Origin: a virus
Length of the DNA stretch: 64,000 nucleotides
Virus record (IMG/VR): IMGVR_UViG_3300017917_001434
Location: 25,593-89,592 of that record
Strand: one strand, 5' to 3'
Within the stretch, counting starts at the first letter, position 1. Each line of letters starts with the position of its first letter. A program made the position numbers and the translations under genes. Below are positions 43,666 to 53,125 of this stretch, one piece after another. Below the pieces are notes generated by a model. It saw nothing but the letters and a program-made list of their open reading frames with translations. It had not been told where the DNA came from and did no database searches.

Positions 43666-44451
43666 ATGGCAAAGCGTATCAAACCCAATTCAACCCCCAT
43701 GGTGACAGCGGCACCGCAACCTCAGCAGTATGACTTTAGTAAAGTACATATTCACTTTGGTATCCCTTGCTACGGTGGGCAAATTACAGAACCTTGTTTT
43801 ACAAGTTTCTTACGTTTTATCTTACTAGCAAGTCGTGTGGGACTACAATGGTCACTAGACACCATGGTTAATGAAAGTTTGGTTACACGAGCACGTAATA
43901 ACCTAATGGCCAAGATGATGACCAACGACAAGGCCACACACTTTATGTTTATTGACGCTGACATTCGTTTCCAGCCAGAAAGTATTTTGATGATGCTGGC
44001 CACAGACAAGGATGTTATTGGCGGCTTGTATCCTAAGAAAGCCTTGCCAATTAGCTATGTAATTAACGTACAACCTGGCACACAGATTATCAATGATTTG
44101 TTTAAAGTCGACACAATGGGCACAGGTTTTATGATGTTTAAACGTCATGTCTACGAAAAACTAATTGCCGCTCATCCTGAGTGCAAGTATGTTGACGATG
44201 TAGGACTAGGCAAACAATACGAGCCAATGATGTACAGTATTTTTGATACTGCCATCGACGAAAAAGGTCACTATCTAAGTGAAGATTGGTTGTTCTGTCG
44301 TCGTTGGGCCGCTATAGGTGGCGAAATCTATGCTCATAGTAAAGTATTGTTGAACCATAGTGGTCATTATGAGTTTGCTGGCGATCTTGATGTGCTAATT
44401 GGCAAGAAAAAAGCAGAGCACCCAAACGAACACGATCCTAACAAGAAGTAA
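43666..44451 (+). CDS. glycosyltransferase, GT-A fold
   Basis: 261 residues. Start MAKRIKPNSTPMV, then FSKVHIHFGIPCYGGQITEP; the DxD-like FMFIDADIRFQPES and GTGFMMFKR, DEKGHYLSEDWLFCRRWAAIGGE fit a family-2-like GT-A enzyme. T4-like phages and many cyanophages use such genes to modify DNA or virion proteins. Which one here cannot be told. Supported by AGAGAG upstream. Confidence 0.8.
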   Translation: MAKRIKPNSTPMVTAAPQPQQYDFSKVHIHFGIPCYGGQITEPCFTSFLRFILLASRVGLQWSLDTMVNESLVTRARNNLMAKMMTNDKATHFMFIDADIRFQPESILMMLATDKDVIGGLYPKKALPISYVINVQPGTQIINDLFKVDTMGTGFMMFKRHVYEKLIAAHPECKYVDDVGLGKQYEPMMYSIFDTAIDEKGHYLSEDWLFCRRWAAIGGEIYAHSKVLLNHSGHYEFAGDLDVLIGKKKAEHPNEHDPNKK

Positions 44452-44453
44452 TT

Positions 44454-44912
44454 ATGGCAGAGAATCTCACTTTTAAAGTTACACTAAGTGGTACCTTTTG
44501 GGAAAAAAGACCACAGTTTAGTATTTGGTTAGATGAACATGTGGCTGTACAAAGTGAGATTCCTGATCAACAACCTCACGTATTTCAATTCTCGCACGAG
44601 TTAGACGAAGGTACGCACTCACTGAAAATTAGATTAGAAAACAAAGAGCCCAGTGACGTCGTCAAAGACAACCCAGACAGCGAAAACTACACTATAGTCA
44701 AAGATATGTTGTTAAACATTGAAGACATTGAAATTGATAACGTGTCTCTTGGTCGTTTAATCTGGAACACAGAGTTTATCTTAGACGAGCCTGTTGAGTA
44801 TCAAGGTCAAACTATAACAAAATTAAAAGAGTGTGTAAACCTTGGCAACAACGGCACCTACATTCTAGAGTTTTCTAGCCCCTTCTACATTTGGCTTCTT
44901 GAAAATTTATAA
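44454..44912 (+). CDS. beta-sandwich unknown protein
   Basis: 152 residues, 2 bases after the glycosyltransferase stop. The sequence FSIWLDEHVAVQSEIPDQQPH and GTHSLKIRLENKEPSDV look like a carbohydrate-binding-type jelly roll. A related but shorter protein is at 45891 (YRIYVDKDLLVER, GHSLRLEPALANP). Probably a pair of small beta proteins around an NMNAT-like gene. Function is not known. Confidence 0.5.
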   Translation: MAENLTFKVTLSGTFWEKRPQFSIWLDEHVAVQSEIPDQQPHVFQFSHELDEGTHSLKIRLENKEPSDVVKDNPDSENYTIVKDMLLNIEDIEIDNVSLGRLIWNTEFILDEPVEYQGQTITKLKECVNLGNNGTYILEFSSPFYIWLLENL

Positions 44913-44919
44913 CTAAATA
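44912..44919 (+). promoter_or_regulatory. late promoter box ACTAAATA
   Basis: 23 bases before the next start. Confidence 0.45.
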
Positions 44920-44942
44920 TAGTAAGAGAGTTAAATTTTACT

Positions 44943-45890
44943 ATGTTTTTAAGAGATCTTTTTGAAGCTGATACTGCCAAACACGCTGCATTTTGCTTTG
45001 GTCGTATGAATCCCCCAACTATTGGGCATCAACAGTTAATCAATACTGTAGCTCGAGCAGCTCACGGTGGCGATTTCTTTATTTTCACTAGTCAAAGTCA
45101 AGACCCTAAGAAAAATCCGTTAGACTATCAAACTAAAGTTAAATTTTTACGTGCTTTATATCCAGACTTGGCCAGTCACTTTGTCTACGAGCCTAGTTTA
45201 AAAACTGTGATCCAAGTAGCGCATTGGTTATATTCCAAAGGATACCGTAGTGTAACTTTTGTGGCCGGTAGTGATCGTCTAGCTGACTTTAAAGAATTGT
45301 TAACAAAATACAATGGCGTAGAAGGTCCCAACGGCATGTACAAATTTGATCGTATCAACTTTGTCAGCAGTGGTGAACGCGACCCCGATGCCGAAGGTGT
45401 AACTGGTGTAAGTGCTAGTGCCGCTCGTGCCGCTGCCCAAGCAGGAGATTTCAAAGCATTTGCTCAGGCCACCGGTGCAGGTAAACTAGCACAACCTTTA
45501 TATGATGCTGTACGTCAAGGCATGTTATTAGAAAACGTAACAGGCAAATTACCACCAGGCGAAACTATGAATATTGATGGCGCCAATTTAGTGAGATTGC
45601 GTAAATTACCTCAATATAAACAGGGATATGATGCTCAAATGAGAATGTCCACCGGTACTCCTAACAATTCATACGAATTAGGATCAGATCAATATAATGC
45701 GTTTTATATTGGTACAGGCGATGCTTTTGCTAAAAAAAACAGTTTTATTAATGATGTCGCAGAAGATGCCAGTGGGTATATTCCTAAAAATAAACGAGAA
45801 GCAAAAGACCCACGCTGGAGTATGGCACTGAGTGTAGATGTAACTCCAGAAACACCAACTAAAAACGCACGTGCTTTCAGATTGATCTAA
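44943..45890 (+). CDS. nucleotidyltransferase, NMNAT-like, with CTS-like start
   Basis: 315 residues. AAFCFGRMNPPTIGH holds the TIGH (26-29) motif; VSASAARAAA is the second motif (ISSTxxR type), both as in NMN or nicotinate adenylyltransferases and phosphopantetheine enzymes. The N terminus MFLRDLFEAD has LFE followed by A, matching the T4 gp21-type (L/I)-x-E site. The C-terminal 115 residues are an extra domain. It may be packaged in the head and help remake NAD or repair nucleotides after injection; that part is inference. The start has AGAGAG upstream. Confidence 0.8.
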   Translation: MFLRDLFEADTAKHAAFCFGRMNPPTIGHQQLINTVARAAHGGDFFIFTSQSQDPKKNPLDYQTKVKFLRALYPDLASHFVYEPSLKTVIQVAHWLYSKGYRSVTFVAGSDRLADFKELLTKYNGVEGPNGMYKFDRINFVSSGERDPDAEGVTGVSASAARAAAQAGDFKAFAQATGAGKLAQPLYDAVRQGMLLENVTGKLPPGETMNIDGANLVRLRKLPQYKQGYDAQMRMSTGTPNNSYELGSDQYNAFYIGTGDAFAKKNSFINDVAEDASGYIPKNKREAKDPRWSMALSVDVTPETPTKNARAFRLI

Positions 45891-46229
45891 ATGATATATT
45901 ATCTAACCTTAGATGTTCGTTGTTATAGACCAAATTGGGTATTTGAAGAACATAATAAAATAAAGTATTCTACACCAGGTTACAGAATCTATGTAGACAA
46001 AGATTTATTAGTAGAGCGTAGCTGGGTATGGGAAGGTAATAATTATATTACAGAAAATGTCTTTGTTGAATTACCCGAAGGTGAATCAGGACACAGCCTT
46101 AGATTAGAGCCAGCGTTAGCCAATCCGGCTCAGGCCAAATTTAGTATATCTAATCCAACAATTAATGGACACTCGATGCCATTGGTCTGGCGCGATGACT
46201 TCTTCTTAGACTTAGGTTTCAATACCTAG
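45891..46229 (+). CDS. small beta-rich unknown protein
   Basis: 112 residues, directly after the previous stop. Starts MIYYLTLDVRCYRPNWVF, with YRIYVDKDLLVERSWVW and a beta-type end (FSISNPTINGHSMPLVW). It shows a resemblance in pattern to the protein at 44454. Function unknown. Confidence 0.5.
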   Translation: MIYYLTLDVRCYRPNWVFEEHNKIKYSTPGYRIYVDKDLLVERSWVWEGNNYITENVFVELPEGESGHSLRLEPALANPAQAKFSISNPTINGHSMPLVWRDDFFLDLGFNT

Positions 46230-46230
46230 C

Positions 46231-46238
46231 GATAAATA
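46231..46238 (+). promoter_or_regulatory. late promoter box GATAAATA, leaderless arrangement
   Basis: Six bases before the ATG of the small gene at 46245. Confidence 0.6.
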
Positions 46239-46244
46239 TAGTAT

Positions 46245-46406
46245 ATGAGAATAAATGAAATTTTAACAAAACCCCTTAAAGAAAATGCCAGTGCAGGTGC
46301 TACAGGTGCCGGAGCAGTGGCTACAAGCATGGGTGGCGGTGCTGGATTTGGTCTAAGTCCTTTTATGCGTCAGCCTGCTAAAAGAAAAGCTAAAAAGAGA
46401 AAATAA
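46245..46406 (+). CDS. small CTS-type protein (53 residues)
   Basis: ATG 46245, six bases after GATAAATA. MRINEILTKPLKENA holds LKE followed by N, then a Gly/Ala-rich middle (GATGAGAVATSMGGGAG) and a basic end (KRKAKKRK). Likely an internal-head peptide: a targeting start and a basic, DNA-binding tail. No family recognised. The next gene starts 3 bases after its stop. Confidence 0.6.
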   Translation: MRINEILTKPLKENASAGATGAGAVATSMGGGAGFGLSPFMRQPAKRKAKKRK

Positions 46407-46408
46407 AG

Positions 46409-48136
46409 ATGGATATACGAGCACTCTTAGAAAAGATGTACAAGTTTGCCGGTAGCACGGACCAAAAACAAGGTCCTGCTGGACAATTACGTGGCAGCAA
46501 CAAAATGCCTAAGAAGGGTGGCAAACATCCAGCATATCATAAACTTGTGGGCGACAGTGTTGAACCAGAAGGCAATATGCTAGAAGACCTAGCACAAGAG
46601 GCACAGGATAAATCAATTGAATGGAAACTAGCTGAAGCCTGGGCTGAATTCAAAGAAGAAGCATTTAAAGATACAGCAGACAAACGTCCAGCACGTGCAG
46701 GAAGTCGTCCCGATCGTGAATATACATCAGATGATAAGCCAAGCAAACGTTACAAAAAAGTAGGCGAGGGCGAGTGTATTGACAAAGAAAAAATTACTAA
46801 GTTCCACTCTAAATTAGATGATCTGGTACACAGTACATTTGGTAAACGCCCTGGTGAAATGCAGGAATCTGCCGCAGAACTAAATGTGGGAGATGATGTC
46901 ATTATCACCGGTCCAGTAGAACACCAAGGCGAAACTGGTGTAATTGACAGCTTTGGCAAAGATAAAAGTTTTGTAGTTGTAAACTTATACAACCACGGTA
47001 AACAAAGTTTTAACAGCAGTGATGTGAGCTACAATGACTATGCTGACAGCGATGCTGAAGAAGCAGAAATGTATGATCGTGACCCAGACTTCCGCAAGTG
47101 GGCAGACACACAGGTAGATGAAGGATTCTTTGGCGATCTTAAGAAGAGTATTAATACAGGTTATGCTACCGGCTTAAGAAAAGGTCTAAGAAGAACTATT
47201 AAGCCTGAATATCATGATGAATATGGCATCGATTCAGTTTTAACAAAAGATCAAGCTGTTGAAATATTAAAAGCTGCTAAGGCCAACGGTCATCTTATCC
47301 CTAAAACAGAAGGTTGGGAAAGTGGTCCTGAAGAACGTGATAGCTACGAACCAGATCCAGACTACGGCTACGATGAAAAACGTCAACGCGAACTTGATGC
47401 TAAAGCAGACGCAGAAAATGCTCGTCGTCCACAACAAAAAATTTACACATTACTTGGTCGTGGACCCAATATGGAACCTAACTACAAGTTCCCAGGTGAA
47501 TATACCAGCCAAGAAGACGCTATTGCTGCACGTGCTAAGTTAATGGCGGATCCTAGAACGCCTAATCCAAATATGATTGGCATTCATTCATATACAAAAT
47601 ATTTAGATGAAAGCCAAGGTGATCCACACAAAATTCTACTTAATAAATTAAGAGATATTGAGCGCGGTAACAATCCTACAGTACCTTCGGCAGACGACGA
47701 TGCTCGCCGTGCTGAACAGGGTAAAGAAGACTATCGCAAGTACGTAGAAAAAATGAAGAAGAAAGATCCTAACTTCGTTCCGCTGTATAAAATGGACGAG
47801 TATGGCGCTGCTGGAGGTGCTAGTGCGGCAAAAACTACCAGCACTTCAACTACTCCAACTGCTACTAGTAGCCCAGAAGAAAAACAAAAGGCAGCCAAAA
47901 TGGCACAGGCGGCCACTACAGTAAAATCTGCAATTGGTACAACTGCGCCCACAACTAGTGTAGTTAAAGCACTAGATACAGCTACACAGGGTAAAACTGT
48001 TGGTAGTCAAGATATGAAAATCTTAGAACCAATGATGAAAGATATGGCAACTGTAGCACAAGAGCCAAGATTAGCTAATCAATTTAAAACTTTAGTTAAT
48101 CAAATAAATCAAACACAACGTCAACAAAACAAATAA
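46409..48136 (+). CDS. large unknown protein with CTS-like start and KOW-type domain
   Basis: 575 residues. MDIRALLEKMYKFAG holds LLE (residues 6-8) followed by K. The block LNVGDDVIITGPVEHQGETGVIDSF looks like a KOW/SH3 strand, the middle is charged and repetitive, and the last third is Thr/Ala-rich (TSTSTTPTATSSPEEK). The extended, low-complexity build and targeting start fit an internal-head protein, but its job is not known. A strong terminator follows. Confidence 0.55.
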   Translation: MDIRALLEKMYKFAGSTDQKQGPAGQLRGSNKMPKKGGKHPAYHKLVGDSVEPEGNMLEDLAQEAQDKSIEWKLAEAWAEFKEEAFKDTADKRPARAGSRPDREYTSDDKPSKRYKKVGEGECIDKEKITKFHSKLDDLVHSTFGKRPGEMQESAAELNVGDDVIITGPVEHQGETGVIDSFGKDKSFVVVNLYNHGKQSFNSSDVSYNDYADSDAEEAEMYDRDPDFRKWADTQVDEGFFGDLKKSINTGYATGLRKGLRRTIKPEYHDEYGIDSVLTKDQAVEILKAAKANGHLIPKTEGWESGPEERDSYEPDPDYGYDEKRQRELDAKADAENARRPQQKIYTLLGRGPNMEPNYKFPGEYTSQEDAIAARAKLMADPRTPNPNMIGIHSYTKYLDESQGDPHKILLNKLRDIERGNNPTVPSADDDARRAEQGKEDYRKYVEKMKKKDPNFVPLYKMDEYGAAGGASAAKTTSTSTTPTATSSPEEKQKAAKMAQAATTVKSAIGTTAPTTSVVKALDTATQGKTVGSQDMKILEPMMKDMATVAQEPRLANQFKTLVNQINQTQRQQNK

Positions 48137-48158
48137 AAAGGGCCGAAAGGCCCTTTTT
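48135..48158. terminator. bidirectional terminator
   Basis: AAAAAGGGCC, GAAA loop, GGCCCTTTTT. Serves the plus-strand gene before it and the minus-strand gene at 48160. Confidence 0.9.
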
Positions 48159-48159
48159 G

Positions 48160-48603
48160 TTAATCATCAAACGCTTCGGGTTCAACTGCTTCTTGTTGTA
48201 GTTCTCGATCCAATCTTTTTAAGAACGATTTAACTGTAGTAAGTTTATTATACAATCTTGCTGATCTCTTTTTGTTTAGATACAAACAAAACTTGCCAGC
48301 ATCATCTTTTTTAACTTCTGCTAGTGTATCTCGCTTGTAGCCAATGTTGGCCACATACACCGGATCTACATCTAATAGATTATCAAACCCTAATAGAATA
48401 CTGTCTCCACGGTGTCCAATTTTAACTAATCTTAGATTAAATTTACCACTATTATTAACCTTGCGTAGGATAGTAGCAGCTAGTAATACATTGTTATCTG
48501 CAACTTGAATACTACCATCAGGATCAAACCAAAAATCTTCACCTTCGTAAGGGCCATTGATAGGATCGGCAATAATGTCGTTGAGCAATTCTACTTGGTT
48601 CAT
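48160..48603 (-). CDS. unknown protein, minus strand
   Basis: 147 residues from the ATG at 48603, with AAGGTG before it; an upstream in-frame ATG at 48642 is close to the -10 box and less likely. MNQVELLNDIIADPINGPYEGEDFW begins an alpha/beta protein with a beta middle (LLAATILRKVNNSGK, LGFDNLLDVDPVYVANIG) and an acidic end. It has its own sigma70-type promoter. No family recognised. Confidence 0.6.
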   Translation of the reverse strand: MNQVELLNDIIADPINGPYEGEDFWFDPDGSIQVADNNVLLAATILRKVNNSGKFNLRLVKIGHRGDSILLGFDNLLDVDPVYVANIGYKRDTLAEVKKDDAGKFCLYLNKKRSARLYNKLTTVKSFLKRLDRELQQEAVEPEAFDD

Positions 48604-48633
48604 AATACACCTTGATCTGTTGATAATAGAGCA

Positions 48634-48662
48634 ATTATACAATATTTTCTAGCATTTGTCAA
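48634..48662 (-). promoter_or_regulatory. sigma70-type promoter (minus strand)
   Basis: On the minus strand TTGACA (48657-48662 complement), 17-base spacer, TATAAT (48634-48639 complement). Drives the gene ending at 48160. Confidence 0.7.
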
Positions 48663-48695
48663 CCAGAATTTTGATTAATGTTTAGTTTTAATATT

Positions 48696-48703
48696 GATAA
48701 ATA
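48696..48703 (+). promoter_or_regulatory. late promoter box GATAAATA
   Basis: One mismatch to the consensus; 29 bases before the next start. Confidence 0.55.
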
Positions 48704-48732
48704 TCATATAAAGCTATAAAACGGAATAGGGC

Positions 48733-49122
48733 ATGTTACTAACTGAGTTTTTCACTACCGCGGAGGGCGACTCGTATGCAAAGTCTACGTCAGCGTCGTC
48801 AATTGCAGAAGCTAAACGCAAAATATCAGCATCAGAAGATCCGTGCTGGAAAGGGTATCACATGGTGGGTACTAAGTCTAAAGATGGTCGTGAAGTCCCT
48901 AACTGCGTACCTGGTGCAAAAGGTTCAATGAACGAAAGTGAAGAAATGAGTCACATTATACAGGCTCGAGAGTTGGTAAAAAAGGCATTAAAAGACACAA
49001 ATAAACGTCACGAGTATTTTGATTATATCAAATACCTACGTGCCAAACATGGTGCTGACTACAGCACACAAATACATCAAGCCGCTACAACATTTGACAA
49101 GGAAACACATAATGGCCGTTAA
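48733..49122 (+). CDS. conserved phage protein with CWKGY...VPNC motif
   Basis: 129 residues. MLLTEFFTTAEG starts with LTE in the CTS position. The block DPCWKGYHMVGTKSKDGREVPNCVPGAKG is a short cysteine-containing motif found in many aquatic T4-like phage proteins. Then a helical end. Likely a virion or internal-head protein; overlaps the next gene by 11 bases. Confidence 0.6.
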   Translation: MLLTEFFTTAEGDSYAKSTSASSIAEAKRKISASEDPCWKGYHMVGTKSKDGREVPNCVPGAKGSMNESEEMSHIIQARELVKKALKDTNKRHEYFDYIKYLRAKHGADYSTQIHQAATTFDKETHNGR

Positions 49123-49498
49123 AGAAACAGTAAAACACATAAGACCAGGTACCTATACATACACAATACCTGCTGGAGTTTCAACGGTTGAAATTCACAT
49201 ATGGGGTGCTGGTGGGGCTAATGGCGAAGGTGGTGTTGAAACCACAGTAGTAGTAGGGCAACAGGCCGCTGGTACAAGAATCGTAGGACAAACACAGACA
49301 GGTTCAGTTGAAGTCGGAACACGTGTGGTAACAGAAGCTGTCCCTGAAACAGTCATTCCGGCAGGCAGACAAACATTCTCTCAAGCAGGTACATTTACCG
49401 CAGTACTACCCTCAGGTGTTACCACTGCAACAGTGACAGCCACCGGTGGGTCAGGAGCTCCTGCTGTAGCAACTACTAGCAACGCAACTAGAAAATAA
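49112..49498 (+). CDS. Gly-rich adhesin-type N-terminal protein (128 residues)
   Basis: From ATG 49112 with AAGGAAA upstream. The start AVKETVKHIRPGTYTYTIPAG and VSTVEIHIWGAGGANGEGG give the beginning of the Gly-rich lectin-type domain; a second unit GTFTAVLPSGVTTATVTATGG follows. It ends before the Gly-rich loop is closed. It may be a truncated copy of the N-terminal module of the 906-residue adhesin at 49515, or a subunit of it. Confidence 0.55.
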   Translation: MAVKETVKHIRPGTYTYTIPAGVSTVEIHIWGAGGANGEGGVETTVVVGQQAAGTRIVGQTQTGSVEVGTRVVTEAVPETVIPAGRQTFSQAGTFTAVLPSGVTTATVTATGGSGAPAVATTSNATRK

Positions 49499-49514
49499 TA
49501 GAAGGTTATAATTC

Positions 49515-52235
49515 ATGGGACTCACAACCAATACCAGAACAGCATTAGTTACAACAGGATCTAGTGGAACAACTACTACTCAGACAGTTAGTGTTCCAAC
49601 CGGTGCTTTAACAGTAACAGTCGGAGCCGGTGGCACTACAGGATCTGGTGGTGCTTCAAGGGTCGCAAATGGTACTAATACGATTGTTATTGGAGGAGGC
49701 GGAAATCCTGTAGCAATTAATCGAACAAACGTAGCATCAACAACTAAATATGGCACAGTTCAGAATGCACCCACGGCTGTTACTCGGGGAACCCCAGGAC
49801 AAGTGGTTGTATCTTGGCAAGAAACAGTTATACCAGGCACCCCAGCAGTAACAGAACCAGTATATCAACCTGTTTACAGTCCTGTGTACGAAACTGTATA
49901 TCAACCAGTGTACTCTACAGTGCCCGGTGCGGCTGCCGGTCGTGGCGCAGGCGGTGGTTATGTTAAAAAAATTATTGAAGTTAAAGAAGGCGATGTTCTT
50001 ACCATTGGAGTAGGTGCCCCTGGAACAAGCTATGTTGGTGGCCAGGGTTATGTACTATCTACTGCCAGCGGAGGAACAAAACCCCTAATAGAAATCCCAA
50101 TGAGCAGTGAAGACTGGGTGCTTCCGTTTACGTCTGATGCTGGTACAATCAACGACATTTGTATAGCGGTAATTGACGAGGTAAGCGTAAGAGACTCAAC
50201 TATAGACGCAAACTGGAACATTTTCCGTAGTAAGTGGCCTACAAGAAAATTTTATCTCTTAAGACCTAGTGACAGAGACATTCATTTACCTCCAGGATTT
50301 GCCAGCGATCCTAATGCTTTTGGTCCAATTACTGTTAATAGAGATAACGGTAATGCAAACTTAACCTCAGATTGGTTTACACTTGCCAACTGCGATACAT
50401 TAGTTGCAGGTGCAAGTATTAGACTGTCAGTAGACCGTTCAGGTAGTTTAGGTGGAACAAATAACAGTGCTGTTAGAGCTAGCTTAGATCTCATGAGAAC
50501 AAAAGCAAGTTTTGATTCGGGTATTAATTACTCCGGAGGAAGTGCTGGCACAGGCACAGCTCGTGGTGGTGGTGGCGGTGCAGCAACCGTAGTACTTCTC
50601 AATGGTGTAATTATTGCTGTAGCCGGAGGTGGCGGTGGTGGCGGTGCTGGTGGGTCCAGTACCAATGCTGGTACTAGCGGTTCTCCTGCAAGTGCATCAG
50701 GACTTGGCCGCGGAAGTCAAGGTGTTGGCGGATCATCTCCCCCAGGTAACATTACCGGTGGCGGTGGCGGTGGCGGACACTACGGTGGAGCTGCTGGCAG
50801 TAGCGGCACACGAGGTACTGGAGGATCTGGTGGTGTAAATTATGGCGGACTTGTATCTTTAGCAGGTTCAGGTGAAACTCCTGGTGGCGCTACAGTCAGC
50901 GAATATCCCGGAGGTAGAGTTGGTTATGCTGGTTCTAGTGGCGGCGCTGTTTTAAGTTTTATTAAATCATTTAATGTTTCTTATAAGCATGCTGGAGATT
51001 GGCGAGATATTGACAAAGCCTGGATCAAACTTCCAGGTGGACGATTTGGCGAATGGCGAGAAATTTATAACGGCTGGGTAAAAGTCAACGACGAATGGAG
51101 ACCATTGATAACTTCTGGTCGTATTACAGGTACAGAAAATGTTTATATCCCAGAAGCCACATACACTCTTTCTGCTAGCACTGCTATTATTAACGAAGGA
51201 CAAAGTGTTACATTTACACTTAGAACCACCGGGGTGCCACTACAAAATCCAGTAAGTTACGTTGTAACAGGGGTAGAAGCCAATGACTTGGCATCTGGTA
51301 GTAGTCCATTATCTGGTAACTTTATAGTAGGTACCAATGAATCTGTTACCTATATCGCAAGGTCGGATCTTACCACAGAAGGTAGCAAAACTATAAGAGT
51401 ATCATTAACCAACGGAAAGAGTTTTGCTACCTGTTTAATAAATGATACTTCAACTACTCCTATTGCTGCATATAATTTAACAGCATCCACACCATCAATT
51501 AACGAAGGTGGTTCTGTAACATTTACCTTGTCTACAACTAATGTAGCCAACGGAACAGAAATTGGCTATTACTTAACCGGTATTACCGAAGATGACCTAG
51601 CGTCAGGTTCTGACAGTTATCGTGGAAATTTTGTAGTAGGTCTAACCACTACAAAAACTTTTACGCTTAAAGAGGATTTATCTACTGAGGGTGCAGAAAC
51701 TATACGTTGTAACCTAAATGGCCTAGGTATTAATGCCTACGCCCTAGTAAACGATACTTCATTGACCCGTCCATCGGGCAGTGAAACATTTACCGTAGCC
51801 GGACAGGGTTTTTGGACTGTTCCTGCTAGAGTTACCGCAGTAAGAGTAACTGCGTATGGCGGCGGTGGTGGTGCTGGTGGTTCGCATTCAGGATGTGAAA
51901 ATCCAGGTAGTCACTATGGAGGCGCTGGCGGCGGAGGTTATGTAACTACAAAAATTATCAATGTTACTCCTGGTACACAAATTGCATATACTGTCGGTGC
52001 AGGTGGCGCTGGCGGTACAGCACAAAAAACTGGAGCCACTGGAGGCACCAGCACATTCAGTTCAGTTAGTGCCAGTGGAGGTAGCGGAGGTATCGGAAAT
52101 ACTAAAGCAAAACCTGTCGATGGTGCCGGTGGCACAGCAGGTAATGGCGGTGCATCTGTTAAAAGAAGTGGTGCCACTGGTGGCAATGGCGGTCCTGGAC
52201 GTATTTTTATAGAATGGAGCCCATCCATTGGATAA
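49515..52235 (+). CDS. large Gly-rich adhesin with Calx-beta-like domains (906 residues)
   Basis: AAGG lies 9 bases before ATG 49515. Order: an N-terminal Gly/Thr-rich region, a Pro-Val repeat (VYQPVYSPVYETVYQPVYS), a Gly-rich region with long runs of Gly (about residues 345-480), two Calx-beta-like repeats (SINEGGSVTFTLSTT and its partner IINEGQSVTFTLRTT), and a second Gly-rich end (GFWTVPARVTAVRVTAYGGG). Poly-Gly loops of this kind are the receptor-binding module of T4-like long-tail-fibre adhesins. So this is probably a host-range protein. Confidence 0.75.
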   Translation: MGLTTNTRTALVTTGSSGTTTTQTVSVPTGALTVTVGAGGTTGSGGASRVANGTNTIVIGGGGNPVAINRTNVASTTKYGTVQNAPTAVTRGTPGQVVVSWQETVIPGTPAVTEPVYQPVYSPVYETVYQPVYSTVPGAAAGRGAGGGYVKKIIEVKEGDVLTIGVGAPGTSYVGGQGYVLSTASGGTKPLIEIPMSSEDWVLPFTSDAGTINDICIAVIDEVSVRDSTIDANWNIFRSKWPTRKFYLLRPSDRDIHLPPGFASDPNAFGPITVNRDNGNANLTSDWFTLANCDTLVAGASIRLSVDRSGSLGGTNNSAVRASLDLMRTKASFDSGINYSGGSAGTGTARGGGGGAATVVLLNGVIIAVAGGGGGGGAGGSSTNAGTSGSPASASGLGRGSQGVGGSSPPGNITGGGGGGGHYGGAAGSSGTRGTGGSGGVNYGGLVSLAGSGETPGGATVSEYPGGRVGYAGSSGGAVLSFIKSFNVSYKHAGDWRDIDKAWIKLPGGRFGEWREIYNGWVKVNDEWRPLITSGRITGTENVYIPEATYTLSASTAIINEGQSVTFTLRTTGVPLQNPVSYVVTGVEANDLASGSSPLSGNFIVGTNESVTYIARSDLTTEGSKTIRVSLTNGKSFATCLINDTSTTPIAAYNLTASTPSINEGGSVTFTLSTTNVANGTEIGYYLTGITEDDLASGSDSYRGNFVVGLTTTKTFTLKEDLSTEGAETIRCNLNGLGINAYALVNDTSLTRPSGSETFTVAGQGFWTVPARVTAVRVTAYGGGGGAGGSHSGCENPGSHYGGAGGGGYVTTKIINVTPGTQIAYTVGAGGAGGTAQKTGATGGTSTFSSVSASGGSGGIGNTKAKPVDGAGGTAGNGGASVKRSGATGGNGGPGRIFIEWSPSIG

Positions 52236-52269
52236 GTATTACTAAATTCAATTACACAGAGGTTTTCAA

Positions 52270-52614
52270 ATGTCAAATATTACTATTAAAATTGTTGAAG
52301 TAGAACAATCTACAATGCGTTTGTTGGTTAAGGCAGCCAGCGACAAAAGTCTGTATTCTGTAGATGACTACGATCCAGTTGCATTTCAGTTAACTGATAT
52401 TACTTTAGATACACCAGAAAAATTTATCAATGCTATTAAAAATGACGTAAGCTATGTAGTTAGTCTACGTGACGCAGCAGAACAAGTTATTAAAAATATT
52501 GATATAGAAAGTTGGGCAGGATATACACGAGTTGTTGAAGCGACTCCTATAGTAGAGTCAGCACAACCAGACCAAATTATTCCTTCATTGAGCAATCCTG
52601 AGGTTACCTTATGA
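52270..52614 (+). CDS. small protein after the adhesin, possible assembly factor
   Basis: 114 residues. It starts MSNITIKIVEVEQSTMRLLVKAASDKSLYSVDDYDP and has a helix with RDAAEQVIKNIDIESWAGY. Proteins of this length directly downstream of fibre-tip genes are often fibre chaperones or tail-fibre assembly proteins. No family is recognised. Overlaps the next gene by 4 bases. Confidence 0.5.
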   Translation: MSNITIKIVEVEQSTMRLLVKAASDKSLYSVDDYDPVAFQLTDITLDTPEKFINAIKNDVSYVVSLRDAAEQVIKNIDIESWAGYTRVVEATPIVESAQPDQIIPSLSNPEVTL

Positions 52615-53105
52615 TAGTTAACTCGGCTGTTAAAAACAACAGCTTTGTCTATTGTTCTGTATATCAAAGTGCTCATGAATCTACCAGTTATCATAACATT
52701 GGTAACGGGCATTTTCATCAAGCTATCTATATAGTTGAAGGCCACGGACTAGCATCAGTTAAGGAAGATCCTACATTAGATCAGACTTTAGCCGCTGGTA
52801 ATCTCTATGAGATATCATATACATACGACAAAAATATTGTAACCAAAACTTCTGAATCTGGATTAAGCATGATGATGTTCAATCCTATTCCAGAAACAAA
52901 AAAATTAAAATTTGAAGTATTAAAAGGTGCACAAAAAAGAATTGTTTTGGCCGGTGATCAACGAGTCACGGTGGTTTGTGTAACTGGCCCTGTGCAGATT
53001 AAAGATAAAGAATTAGCTAGTATGCAGTTTGCTGTAGTTTTTTCAAATACCTCGGCGGAATTGGTTATGCAAGAGCATCATATTTGTATACTAGTAACAG
53101 GATAA
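52611..53105 (+). CDS. cupin-like protein
   Basis: 164 residues with NGHFHQAIYIVEGHG near residue 32, the HxH-type strand of a cupin, followed by a beta-rich tail (VVCVTGPVQIKDKEL). It could be an enzyme or a binding protein; the metal site is not complete enough to decide. It is the second cupin-type protein after the one at 34036, with little other likeness. Confidence 0.55.
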   Translation: MIVNSAVKNNSFVYCSVYQSAHESTSYHNIGNGHFHQAIYIVEGHGLASVKEDPTLDQTLAAGNLYEISYTYDKNIVTKTSESGLSMMMFNPIPETKKLKFEVLKGAQKRIVLAGDQRVTVVCVTGPVQIKDKELASMQFAVVFSNTSAELVMQEHHICILVTG

Positions 53106-53125
53106 CTTACAAGGAAATATTATCA

